From CAZCYE01 sp964502775 (GTDB taxonomy: Bacteria; Actinomycetota; Acidimicrobiia; IMCC26256; PALSA-555): 43,178 bases of DNA. Position 1 is the stretch's first letter. The number at the start of each line of letters is the position of its first letter. The notes below the pieces were generated by a model. The model saw only the letters and a program-made list of their open reading frames with translations, did not search any database and was not told the DNA's origin. The translations under genes and the position numbers were made by a program. The stretch lies in the NCBI GenBank assembly GCA_964502775.1, contig CAZCYE010000003.1, positions 1 through 43,178 of the forward strand, given 5' to 3'. Shown here one piece after another: positions 29,736 to 37,222 of this stretch.

Positions 29736-31279
29736 AGGATTGCACGCTCCCAGTTGGAGTCATTTCGGTGATGCCGACTCGGGCAGAGCCCCGCAAGCTC
29801 CGGATCACTTCACTGGTCCTGGCTGCCTTCCTGATCTTGGCCCCGGTGCTCATGGCACTCGCTGGAACGCCAGTGGAGCTCAATTGGACGGCAGGAGTCC
29901 TTCTGTTTCTCTCTTTCGTCGCTGCCCAGAAGGACGCCGTCTTCAGCGACGAGACAGCTATTAGCGAGAGCATCCTTGTTGCACACGCGGCCGTTGGCGT
30001 TGCGGTGGGAACTGGTCAGTTGCTTATCGCGTTCTCATGTGGATTGCTCGGCGGTGTGCACTTGTCACATATCCGCGAACGGTCCCTGACGAAGATCGTG
30101 ATCAATGCTGGTGCGATCGGCCTATCTGCATTGGCGGCTGGAGCGATCGCTTACGGATTGGGAGGTGCTAGTCCAAATAGCCTCCGTATGCTCTACTCGG
30201 GTGCTGTAGCGACATGTGTGTTCTGGGTTCTCAACAATTCGATTATTGGTTTCGCCATCTCTGCTGCGCAAGGTAGGGGTGCCCCGAGAACAATCGCAGG
30301 GCTCATCAGGTCAGAAGCAGAGATGCTCGTGTTCGCGTTCCTGGGCTTCCTGACCGGATACCTGTTCGTCGAGGTGGGGACCTGGGCCGGGACCATCGGT
30401 CTGGTCGCCCTCCTCGTGCTGGTCGATGTCGCGGTCATCCGTCGACCGCCTCACATTCCGAAGCGACGGTTCTTCGCGAGTGTGGCGCAGGTCGCGCTGG
30501 CGGGCGTGGTGGTCGTCGCTGCCATCGTGAGTGCGGTGGTCGAGACGTTCCCCGATCGGTGGGGCTTCGTGGCCTTGCTCGGTGCCATGGCGACCGCCGC
30601 GGTGGTGATGTCCCGCCTGCCGGTGGTGCCCGGCGCGCTGCCTTCGACGCTCGCGATCGTGTTGGCCGGTGCCGTGTTCGGCGCCGAAGCGCCGATCGCT
30701 GCTCCACTCACCGCTGGCGTGACGATGGGAATCGTCGCGTGTGTGCTCGGCCGGCGGCGGTCGATACTCGCCGCGAGCTCCGAGTTGGCCGCTGCCGGCT
30801 GCGGCGGGCTCGCTGCTGGGATCGTGTTCCTGGAGCTTCCGCTGCGGGAGACGAGTTCCCTCCCCACGTTCATTGGCGTCGTGCTCGCAGCGGGCGTGGC
30901 AGTCGTCGGCGCGCGCCACCTCTTCCTCGGCGCGATGTTGACGGCTCGTCTCGGGAGGGAGGCACGTCGCGTCGCACTCGAGTTGAGCGCCGCGGACATC
31001 CCGAGCATCGCGGTGACGGCCGTGGGTGGAGTCCTCGCCTGGTGGGCGGTTCGCGATGGCATCGAGGGGTCGCTCCTGGTGGTGCTCGCCGTCGCTGCGG
31101 TCGCGTTCGGGGTCTACCGACTCGGTCGTACCCGTTGGGACCCACGAACGGGCATCCTGATCGAGGACGACCCCGTGGATCCCGAAGAGCTGTTGACGGC
31201 ACTGCGGAGCACGGTGCTGGATTGTCGTCCGGTTCGAGTGCGTGAGCCGACGCTGGAGTTGCCGACTCGTACACAGTGA
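29732..31279 (+). CDS. Multi-TM protein made of sensor modules without output domain
   Basis: A 515-residue protein with about 13 hydrophobic segments. Residues 1 to ~225 match the sensor half of the protein at 25778 (for example SHIRERSLTKIVINAGAIGLSALAAG against PQIRNRQWAKVFFNLGNFGLSTAAAA, and LVFAFLGFLTGYLFVEVG against LPFAFLGAVLGRLYVDIG). Residues ~225-470 hold more membrane helices, perhaps a diverged second module. The tail is short and acidic; no GGDEF, EAL, HD or kinase domain is present. GTG at 29732 overlaps the sigma factor stop (GTGA) and has AAGGGTGA upstream; ATG at 29771 is the alternative. A role as membrane regulator of the sigma factor is inferred from coupling. Confidence 0.8.
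   Translation: MKDCTLPVGVISVMPTRAEPRKLRITSLVLAAFLILAPVLMALAGTPVELNWTAGVLLFLSFVAAQKDAVFSDETAISESILVAHAAVGVAVGTGQLLIAFSCGLLGGVHLSHIRERSLTKIVINAGAIGLSALAAGAIAYGLGGASPNSLRMLYSGAVATCVFWVLNNSIIGFAISAAQGRGAPRTIAGLIRSEAEMLVFAFLGFLTGYLFVEVGTWAGTIGLVALLVLVDVAVIRRPPHIPKRRFFASVAQVALAGVVVVAAIVSAVVETFPDRWGFVALLGAMATAAVVMSRLPVVPGALPSTLAIVLAGAVFGAEAPIAAPLTAGVTMGIVACVLGRRRSILAASSELAAAGCGGLAAGIVFLELPLRETSSLPTFIGVVLAAGVAVVGARHLFLGAMLTARLGREARRVALELSAADIPSIAVTAVGGVLAWWAVRDGIEGSLLVVLAVAAVAFGVYRLGRTRWDPRTGILIEDDPVDPEELLTALRSTVLDCRPVRVREPTLELPTRTQ
29740..30330. other. Low-G+C 5' half of the sensor-only gene
   Basis: Hand counts give 52% (line at 30181) and 57% (30241) G+C, against 72% at 30481 in the same gene. 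The change falls at the codons for VFAFLG (30329-30346), the same place as in the gene at 25778. At the junction the two genes share 13 of 14 bases (TTCGCGTTC, then T or C, then TGGG: 26330-26343 and 30332-30345). Confidence 0.7.
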
Positions 31280-31280
31280 G

Positions 31281-31286
31281 TACGCT
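31281..31286 (+). promoter_or_regulatory. Probable -10 box of a leaderless transcript
   Basis: TACGCT fits TANNNT and ends 8 bases before the GTG at 31295. This is the spacing expected if transcription starts at or next to the start codon, as is common in actinobacteria. No ribosome-binding site is seen. Confidence 0.35.
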
Positions 31287-31294
31287 CGGCGGCC

Positions 31295-31513
31295 GTGTTC
31301 GAGCTCCGTGCGATGGTGACGGCGAGCGTGCGCGAGATCATCGTCGATGAGGGTCAACTCGTCGCCGAAGGTGACGAGATCGCGATCCTGGAGGCGGCGA
31401 CCGGCGAGGTCGTGGTCGTCACCGAGATCCCCGGCGTCGTCCGAGAGCTGCATGTCGAACCGGGTGACATGGTCGATCCGGGCACCCTGATTGCCCTGAT
31501 CGACGAGGCGTGA
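31295..31513 (+). CDS. Biotinyl/lipoyl-like domain protein without the modified lysine
   Basis: A 72-residue protein that is only a biotinyl/lipoyl-attachment fold. It has two halves of the swinging-domain pattern: REIIVDEGQLVAEGDEIAILEA and GVVRELHVEPGDMVDPGTLIALI. In true biotin carriers the hairpin between them reads ExMKM with the modified lysine. Here it reads LEAATGEVVV, and the whole protein contains no lysine, so it cannot carry biotin or lipoate. Free-standing carriers of this length are common in actinobacteria, which makes this a degenerate relative. The GTG at 31295 follows a -10 box. It is tail to tail with the sortase gene (10 bases apart). Confidence 0.75.
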   Translation: MFELRAMVTASVREIIVDEGQLVAEGDEIAILEAATGEVVVVTEIPGVVRELHVEPGDMVDPGTLIALIDEA

Positions 31514-31523
31514 ACTCCTCCGC

Positions 31524-32447
31524 TCAGTAGTTCGCCGGCAGGATGCGTTCCAGGAAGAAGTAGAACAACGCCAGCGAGACCGCGAACGGGATCGCGCCGA
31601 GGATCCATGTTGTCCACCGCGGGTGCCGGTGGAAGCCGAGCCACCACAGCGCGCCGAGGAGTGCGGCGACCAGGCCCGAGTACAGGGTCGGCATCGTCGA
31701 ACCGCCCTTGCCCGAGAGATCACCCTCGTTGAACGAGGGATTCCCACCCCGACCGCCGGGGAGCGGCGTCTCGCCCTCCGGTAAGTGCGCTTTCACGACC
31801 AGGCGCTGCGCCGTCGAGAACTTGGGGTTGCAGGTCGTCAGTGTGAGGATCGCCTCGAAGCGCGTGTCTACGAGCACTTCGACGTCATCTGGGTTTACCA
31901 CCTGCTTGTCGAACACTTCATAGGTGTAGGTGCCGGTCACGGTGCGCACGATGATCTCGTCGCCGTTCTCGAGGAGGTCCAGATCACCGAACGGCGCCCC
32001 GTACGTCACCCGGTGACCGGCGATCGCGGCGTTGCCGGCCTGGCCCGGTAGCGGGGTCTCGGGGTAATGGCCGGGGCCCTTGCGCAAGTCGACGCGGCCG
32101 ACGCCTTCGACGACGATGGTGTCGAGCCCGAGACGCGGGATCCGCAGGACCGCGAGCGCCTCACTGTCAGGCGGCGGTTCCGGGATGGGCAGCGTCGTGG
32201 TCGTGGTCGATGGAGAGGAAGTCGGCGAAGGGGTCGTGGTGGTCATCGATCCGCGGGGAGTCGAGGTGGTCGTCGGCACCTCGATCGGGTCGGTAGTCCG
32301 GATGAGAGCCGAGAGGTCGTCTCGTAGCCGGTCCTGCTCACGCGAGGTGTAGAGCCCAGTACCCCACAGTTGATACGCGACGAAGAGCAGCGTGAGGATC
32401 CCGAGCGTGATCAATGTCCGCCCAATGGCCGCGACCACCCTCCGCAC
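31524..32447 (-). CDS. Class E sortase
   Basis: A 307-residue membrane-bound transpeptidase that attaches surface proteins to peptidoglycan. It has an N-terminal TM helix (LITLGILTLLFVAYQLWG), a Thr/Ser/Pro linker (residues ~55-95) and the catalytic domain. The triad is visible: H145 (AIAGHRVTYG), C206 (LTLTTCNPKF) and R215 (STAQRLVV). The TYG and TTCNP context is typical of class E. After the domain come a Gly-rich segment and two further hydrophobic helices. No surface protein with a sorting signal is encoded in the window. The GTG at 32447 lies 6 bases behind a TAGGAT box (32459-32454), which suggests a leaderless transcript. Confidence 0.9.
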   Translation of the reverse strand: MRRVVAAIGRTLITLGILTLLFVAYQLWGTGLYTSREQDRLRDDLSALIRTTDPIEVPTTTSTPRGSMTTTTPSPTSSPSTTTTTLPIPEPPPDSEALAVLRIPRLGLDTIVVEGVGRVDLRKGPGHYPETPLPGQAGNAAIAGHRVTYGAPFGDLDLLENGDEIIVRTVTGTYTYEVFDKQVVNPDDVEVLVDTRFEAILTLTTCNPKFSTAQRLVVKAHLPEGETPLPGGRGGNPSFNEGDLSGKGGSTMPTLYSGLVAALLGALWWLGFHRHPRWTTWILGAIPFAVSLALFYFFLERILPANY

Positions 32448-32453
32448 AGCCTG

Positions 32454-32459
32454 ATCCTA
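32454..32459 (-). promoter_or_regulatory. Probable -10 box of the sortase gene
   Basis: TAGGAT on the minus strand is followed by CAGGCT and then the GTG start at 32447. This leaves no room for a ribosome-binding site, as in leaderless mRNAs. Confidence 0.4.
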
Positions 32460-32524
32460 TGGGCGGACGGCGGGTAGGTCGCGGCTCCGGGCGCCTGCAT
32501 TCGCTCGGCCGCGCGGGCGGTCCG

Positions 32525-32530
32525 TATGCT
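32525..32530 (+). promoter_or_regulatory. Probable -10 box of the ccm operon
   Basis: TATGCT matches TATNNT and lies 32 bases before the GTG of ccmA. A good ribosome-binding site, GGAGG (32548-32552), sits between. No clear -35 box is seen. Confidence 0.35.
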
Positions 32531-32556
32531 CTGCGCATCGCTTCCACGGAGGCGCT

Positions 32557-33234
32557 GTGCCGCCCGTAGTCCGTCTCCGTTCTGCCGTGTGCCTCATCGG
32601 TCGTTTTCCCGCACTCGCGGGCGTCGATCTCGACGTGAATGAGGGTGAGGTGCTGTTGATCTCGGGCGCGAACGGTGTGGGCAAGACCACCCTGCTCCGT
32701 CTCTTGGCGGGGCTCCTCCCTCTCCATTCGGGGACTGCCGAAGTGCTCGGTTCCGATCTGAGCCGCGATCGGCGCCGTCACCGTCGGGAGCTCTCGTTCA
32801 TGGGGCACGAGACCTTCTGTTACGACGACCTCACCGTGAGGGAAAATCTTCGTTTCGCGGAACGCGCCTCGGAGGCGCCGCCGGGAGCGGGGGACCGGGC
32901 GATCGACCAGGTTGGCCTCGACCGGCTTGCCGACGTCGTGTACCAGCGCCTCTCGGCCGGACAACAGCGACGCGTGGCGCTGGCCGTTGCCCTCTCGCGT
33001 GCGCCGCACCTTCTTCTCCTGGACGAGCCCCACGCCGGCTTGGATGCCCAGGGCCGCGACCGCCTTGATGCGGTGCTCTCAGCGGCGCCCGGGGCCGGGG
33101 TCACGATCCTCATCGCCTCGCACGAGCTCGAACGGGCGCGGCCCCTCGTGTCGCGCGAAGTGATGATGACCGCAGGGCAGGCCGCTGGTTCGTTGGCGGT
33201 CGCCGAGCCCGCGATCCCGGTGGCGCAGTCGTGA
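32557..33234 (+). CDS. ccmA: Haem exporter ABC transporter ATPase CcmA
   Basis: A 225-residue ABC ATPase, the motor of the CcmABCD complex that releases haem-loaded CcmE during system I cytochrome c maturation. The Walker A motif is GANGVGKTT (residues 37-45), the signature is LSAGQQRRVALA, Walker B is HLLLLDEP and the H-loop is IASHE. The FCYDDLTVRENLRF segment is typical of CcmA. The GTG at 32557 has GGAGG 4 bases upstream. It is the first gene of an operon whose genes overlap by 4 bases as far as the TPR gene. Confidence 0.92.
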   Translation: MPPVVRLRSAVCLIGRFPALAGVDLDVNEGEVLLISGANGVGKTTLLRLLAGLLPLHSGTAEVLGSDLSRDRRRHRRELSFMGHETFCYDDLTVRENLRFAERASEAPPGAGDRAIDQVGLDRLADVVYQRLSAGQQRRVALAVALSRAPHLLLLDEPHAGLDAQGRDRLDAVLSAAPGAGVTILIASHELERARPLVSREVMMTAGQAAGSLAVAEPAIPVAQS

Positions 33235-33905
33235 CGCTCTGGCGTGAGGTCGCGCTCGTCGCCGGCAAGGATCTGCGAATCGAGGCGCGATCACGCGTCG
33301 TGCTCCAACAGATTCTTCCCTTCGGTCTCATCGTGTTGCTGCTCTTCGCGTTCGCGCTCGATCCCGATCGCGGGGTGTTGCAACGAGTCGCTCCGGGCCT
33401 CTTCTGGGTGACGGTCCTGCTGGCCGTGCTCTTGGCCGTGGGCCGCTCGTTCCAGCTCGAGACCGAGAACGGCGCTCGTGAGGGACTCCGGCTGTCCTCC
33501 ATGGATGGAAGTGCCCTCTTCCTCGGCAAGGCCGCCGCGGTCGCCGCGCAGCTGCTGGTGCTGGAAGCGCTGCTGACGGTCGGCGTGGTCGTGCTGTTCG
33601 AGGTCGAGCTCGCGTCGATCGGGCCGCTGGTGGCAAGTGCCGCGGCCGCGACTGTCGGTCTGGCTGCGGCCGGTACGGTCTACGGCGTCCTCGCGGTCGG
33701 GTTGAGAGTTCGGGAGACCCTCTTGCCGGTGTTGATCCTTCCGGTCACGGCACCGGTACTGCTCGGTGCGACCCGCGCGTGGGAGGCATCGTTCGACGGT
33801 ATGCCATCCGATGCCTGGCCCTGGGTCGGTCTCCTCGCCATCTTTGCCGTGCTGTTCACCGGGATCGGGATGCTCGCGTTCGGCCCCTTGTTGGAGGAAT
33901 CGTGA
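33231..33905 (+). CDS. ccmB: Haem exporter membrane subunit CcmB
   Basis: A 224-residue protein with six predicted membrane segments, permease partner of CcmA. Family features are KDLRIEARSRVVLQQILPFGLIVLLLF at the N-terminus, a GLFWVTVLLAVLLAVGRSFQLE segment and LLPVLILPVTAPVLLGATRAWE. It is coupled to ccmA and ccmC by 4-base overlaps (GTGA). The pairing with CcmA and the following CcmC settles the assignment. Confidence 0.9.
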   Translation: MTLWREVALVAGKDLRIEARSRVVLQQILPFGLIVLLLFAFALDPDRGVLQRVAPGLFWVTVLLAVLLAVGRSFQLETENGAREGLRLSSMDGSALFLGKAAAVAAQLLVLEALLTVGVVVLFEVELASIGPLVASAAAATVGLAAAGTVYGVLAVGLRVRETLLPVLILPVTAPVLLGATRAWEASFDGMPSDAWPWVGLLAIFAVLFTGIGMLAFGPLLEES

Positions 33906-34663
33906 GGCTCTTGAGCCCGCGAGCGGGGCGGCTGGTCAGTTGGTCGGCCGCGGCATCGCTGGTGGTGCTCGCCATCTTCGGGCTGTGGGTCGCGCCTCCC
34001 GACGCGGTGCAGAGCGATGCCCAACGCCTCATGTACTTGCACGTACCGGCAGCGTGGATCGCATACCTCGCCTTCGGCGTCACCGCGCTGTCGTCCGCGC
34101 TGTACCTCTGGCGGAGAACTCGCTCGCCGGTCTGGGACCGGTTGGCCGGCGCGTCCGCGGAGCTGGGAGTGGTGTTCACGGGGTTGACGCTGGTTCTTGG
34201 TTCGTTGTGGGGCCGCCCGATCTGGGGCGTGTGGTGGGCTTGGGATGCTCGCCTCGTGACGACTGCCGTCCTCTTCTTCTTGTACCTCGGCTATCTCGCG
34301 CTGCGCCGGGTTCCCGGTCTTCCGGAGGCCAATGCCAAGCGGTCGGCGATCGCCGCGCTCGTGGCGTTTGTCGACGTTCCCATCGTCCACTTCTCGGTGA
34401 CGTGGTGGCGCACGTTGCACCAAGACGCGACGGTGTTCAACCCCGAGCTCAAGGCCAACATCCACGGTGTCATGGCCTTCACCCTCTGGTGGGGCGTGCT
34501 CGCGTTCACGTTGGGCTACGTCGCCCTGATGGATCGGCGGTACCGGCTCGCGGTGCTGGAGGAGGGCCGCCAGGATCGTGAGCTGGCCCGTGCGATCGAG
34601 GAGCGCGTGCGGGGGGCGGGCACGACCGTGGCTCCCGAGCGGGTCGAGGTGGGAGCGCCCTGA
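33902..34663 (+). CDS. ccmC: Haem handling protein CcmC
   Basis: A 253-residue membrane protein of the haem-handling family. It passes haem to CcmE. The tryptophan-rich motif is WGRPIWGVWWAWDARLV (residues ~103-119) and a conserved histidine lies in MYLHVPAAW (H47); a second is in VPIVHFSVTWW. The C-terminus after the last helix (ALMDRRYRLAVLEEGRQDRELARAIE) is cytoplasmic and longer than in E. coli. The GTG at 33902 overlaps the ccmB stop; the upstream in-frame ATG at 33779 is inside ccmB. Confidence 0.92.
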   Translation: MRLLSPRAGRLVSWSAAASLVVLAIFGLWVAPPDAVQSDAQRLMYLHVPAAWIAYLAFGVTALSSALYLWRRTRSPVWDRLAGASAELGVVFTGLTLVLGSLWGRPIWGVWWAWDARLVTTAVLFFLYLGYLALRRVPGLPEANAKRSAIAALVAFVDVPIVHFSVTWWRTLHQDATVFNPELKANIHGVMAFTLWWGVLAFTLGYVALMDRRYRLAVLEEGRQDRELARAIEERVRGAGTTVAPERVEVGAP

Positions 34664-34782
34664 TGCGGTATGCCGAGTACGTCGTCACAGGCTGGGTGCT
34701 CACCGGCGCGGTGCTGGTCACCTATTCCGTCCGGCTCCGCCAGCGGCTCCGTCGGGCGGAGCGCCTCGACGAACGGGCATGA
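34663..34782 (+). CDS. ccmD: Small membrane protein CcmD
   Basis: A 39-residue protein. ATG at 34663 shares one base with the ccmC stop (TGATG), and its TGA at 34780-34782 overlaps the ATG of ccmE. It has one membrane helix (YVVTGWVLTGAVLVTYSVRL) followed by a strongly basic tail (RQRLRRAERLDERA). Size, topology and place between ccmC and ccmE are those of CcmD, which holds CcmE in the haem-release complex. The sequence itself is poorly conserved in the family. Confidence 0.8.
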   Translation: MRYAEYVVTGWVLTGAVLVTYSVRLRQRLRRAERLDERA

Positions 34783-35189
34783 CCCGGTCGCCGCGCGCTC
34801 TCTTCGCGGTCGGGCTCTGCGCGGCGGCGATCGCAGCCATCGTCGTGCTGGCGGTCGTGCTGTCGGAGAACGTGGTCTACTTCCGGACCGTCTCCGAGGC
34901 GGTCGCGGAGCGAGATGACCCCGGGCGGTTCCGCATTGCCGGTGAAGTGGTTCCGGGCACCATCGTGGCGACCCGCAACGGGGTGCGCTTCGAGATCACT
35001 GACGGCGATGCCACGGCCGAGATCGACCATCGAGGTGATCCTCCCGATCTCTTCGAGCCCGGGGCGCCGGTGGTGTGCGAGGGGCGCTGGTCGCGTTCGG
35101 GTGCCTTCTCATCGGACCGGATCCTCATCAAGCACGGCAGCGAGTACACGCCTCCCGAAGTGAAGGCGTCGGGGGCCCGCGCATCGTGA
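34779..35189 (+). CDS. ccmE: Haem chaperone CcmE
   Basis: A 136-residue periplasmic-side chaperone anchored by one N-terminal helix (ALFAVGLCAAAIAAIVVLAVVL). It takes haem covalently on a histidine and delivers it to the CcmFH ligase. The haem-binding motif is KHGSEYTPPEV with H119 and Y123, the classical H-x3-Y form and not the Cys variant. The OB-fold core has RFRIAGEVVPGTIV and FEITDGDATAEIDHRG. The ATG overlaps the ccmD stop, and the gene overlaps ccmF by GTGA. Confidence 0.93.
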   Translation: MTRSPRALFAVGLCAAAIAAIVVLAVVLSENVVYFRTVSEAVAERDDPGRFRIAGEVVPGTIVATRNGVRFEITDGDATAEIDHRGDPPDLFEPGAPVVCEGRWSRSGAFSSDRILIKHGSEYTPPEVKASGARAS

Positions 35190-37222
35190 AGGCGTCGCTG
35201 GGCATGTTCGGCGTCGCGCTCGGGGCCGCGTCCTCGGTCCTGGGGATCTCGTTCCTTGCTCAGGGCCTCGTCACGGGGGACGGGCGCTGGCTCGTGCTCG
35301 GTCGCCGCCTCGTGTTCGTCGTGGCCGCCGGCGCCGTGATCGCGGTGATCGCGATGGAGTGGGCGCTGATCACCCATGACTTCTCGCTCGAGTACGTGGC
35401 CAACAACAACGCTCGCGGGACCCCGTTGCTGTACACCATCGCCGGGTTGTGGGCCGCGCTCGAGGGTTCGATCCTGTTGTGGACGCTCGTGCTCGCGGGA
35501 TTCCTGGTGTTCGTGGTCCGTCGGTTCCGGTCCCGGGCCACCGATCCGCTCGTCGGGTGGGCGACGCTCGTGATGCTGGTCGTGGCGCTGTTCTTCTTCG
35601 CGCTCATGCTCACGCACGACGCGAATCCGTTCAAGACGCTCGCCGTCGTGCCCGCCGACGGACGGGGACCCAACCCTCTGCTCCAGAACCACCCCCTCAT
35701 GGCGTTCCATCCGCCGATGCTCTATCTCGGCTACGTGGGATTCACCGTGCCGTTCGCGTTCGCGATCGCGGCGCTGATCACCGGGCGTTTCGGTGAGGGC
35801 TGGCTGGCTGACACGCGTCGCGCGACCCTCGTGGCTTGGGGCTTCCTCTCGGTCGGGATCGTCCTCGGCGCGTGGTGGAGCTACGAGGTGCTCGGTTGGG
35901 GCGGCTACTGGGCGTGGGACCCGGTCGAGAACGCGTCGCTGTTGCCGTGGCTCACGGGCACGGCGTTCATCCACTCGGTGATCGTCCAGGAGCGCCGCGG
36001 GATGCTGCGAGTCTGGAACCTCTCGCTCGTCATCGCCACGTTCTGTCTCACGATCTTGGGGACGTTCCTCACCCGCAGCGGGGTGCTCAACTCGGTCCAC
36101 TCGTTCACCGAATCCGACGTCGGGCCCTGGCTCCTCGGCTTCCTCGCGTTCGTCGCTGCCGTTGGCATCGGCCTGATCGCATGGCGCGGCGACCGACTGC
36201 GCGGACCCGGGCGAATCGACTCGCCGGTGTCGCGCGAGACGGCATTCCTCGCCAACAACCTGGCATTCGCCGGACTCGCGTTCGTGGTGCTCCTCGGCAC
36301 CGTGTACCCGCTCCTGGCCGAGGTGCTCCAGGGGCGACAGGTCTCCGTAGGGGAGCCGTACTTCAACCGCATGGCTACCCCCATCGGGCTCGTGCTGCTG
36401 TTCCTGATGGCGGCGGCGCCGGCGCTTCCCTGGCGGACCACGAGCGCCGACGCGCTCCGTCGTCGCTTGATCGTGCCGGCCTGGGCCGGTGCGATCACGA
36501 TGGTGCTCACGTTGGCCGCCGGAACCGAGGACGTGGCCGCGGTCATCACCTTCGGGCTGGCGGCGTTCGCGCTCGCAGGGATCGCTCGCCAGTTCGCCGT
36601 GGGGATTCGGACTCGGGGACAGGCCCAAGGAGAATCGCTCGGCGCGGCAGCGCTGCGAACCGTCACCGGCAACCCGCGCCTGTACGGAGGGCTCGTGGTG
36701 CACGTCGGGGTCGTGCTGATCGCGGTCGCGCTGGCGTCGTCCGGTGCGTTCTCGACCGCCCGTGAGGTCCGCCTCGACCGAGGAGAGTCCGCGACGGTCA
36801 GGGGCTACACGGTGACCTACCTGGGCTCCGACGTGACCACATCGTCCCAGAAGCGCACGATCACCGCGCGGGTGGGTATCGAGCGCGGGGGCAGCGATCT
36901 CGGCGTGTACGCACCCGCAGTGTCGATCTTTCCCAATGCGACCACATCGATCGGCACGCCGTCGGTGCGCACCGGACTGTTGCGCGACATCTACCTGACG
37001 ATCATCTCGTCGCCGGCCGAAGGCGGGCAAGTGACGTTGCGTGTGGCCGTCAACCCGATGGTGCTCTGGCTCTGGGTGGGCGGTGGGGTCCTCGCGCTGG
37101 GAACGCTGGTGGCGTTGGCCCCCAGCCTCCGACGTCGCGGCCGAGCGCCGGCTTCCCTCGATGCCGGGCCGGGCGATTTGGTTCCACCCCAGGTCGAGCA
37201 GTCCGAGGCGGTGCCTGTATGA
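35186..37222 (+). CDS. ccmF: Cytochrome c-haem ligase subunit CcmF
   Basis: A 678-residue protein with about 15 membrane segments that joins haem to the CxxCH cysteines of apocytochrome c. The WWD domain is WWSYEVLGWGGYWAWDPVENASLLPWL. Other markers are NNARGTPLLYTIAGLWAALEGSILLW, LLQNHPLMAFHPPMLYLGYVGF (conserved His) and TFLTRSGVLNSVHSF. The C-terminal part has a soluble beta domain (GESATVRGYTVTYLG) and a last helix. GTG at 35186 overlaps the ccmE stop; upstream in-frame residues belong to ccmE in another frame. Confidence 0.95.
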   Translation: MKASLGMFGVALGAASSVLGISFLAQGLVTGDGRWLVLGRRLVFVVAAGAVIAVIAMEWALITHDFSLEYVANNNARGTPLLYTIAGLWAALEGSILLWTLVLAGFLVFVVRRFRSRATDPLVGWATLVMLVVALFFFALMLTHDANPFKTLAVVPADGRGPNPLLQNHPLMAFHPPMLYLGYVGFTVPFAFAIAALITGRFGEGWLADTRRATLVAWGFLSVGIVLGAWWSYEVLGWGGYWAWDPVENASLLPWLTGTAFIHSVIVQERRGMLRVWNLSLVIATFCLTILGTFLTRSGVLNSVHSFTESDVGPWLLGFLAFVAAVGIGLIAWRGDRLRGPGRIDSPVSRETAFLANNLAFAGLAFVVLLGTVYPLLAEVLQGRQVSVGEPYFNRMATPIGLVLLFLMAAAPALPWRTTSADALRRRLIVPAWAGAITMVLTLAAGTEDVAAVITFGLAAFALAGIARQFAVGIRTRGQAQGESLGAAALRTVTGNPRLYGGLVVHVGVVLIAVALASSGAFSTAREVRLDRGESATVRGYTVTYLGSDVTTSSQKRTITARVGIERGGSDLGVYAPAVSIFPNATTSIGTPSVRTGLLRDIYLTIISSPAEGGQVTLRVAVNPMVLWLWVGGGVLALGTLVALAPSLRRRGRAPASLDAGPGDLVPPQVEQSEAVPV

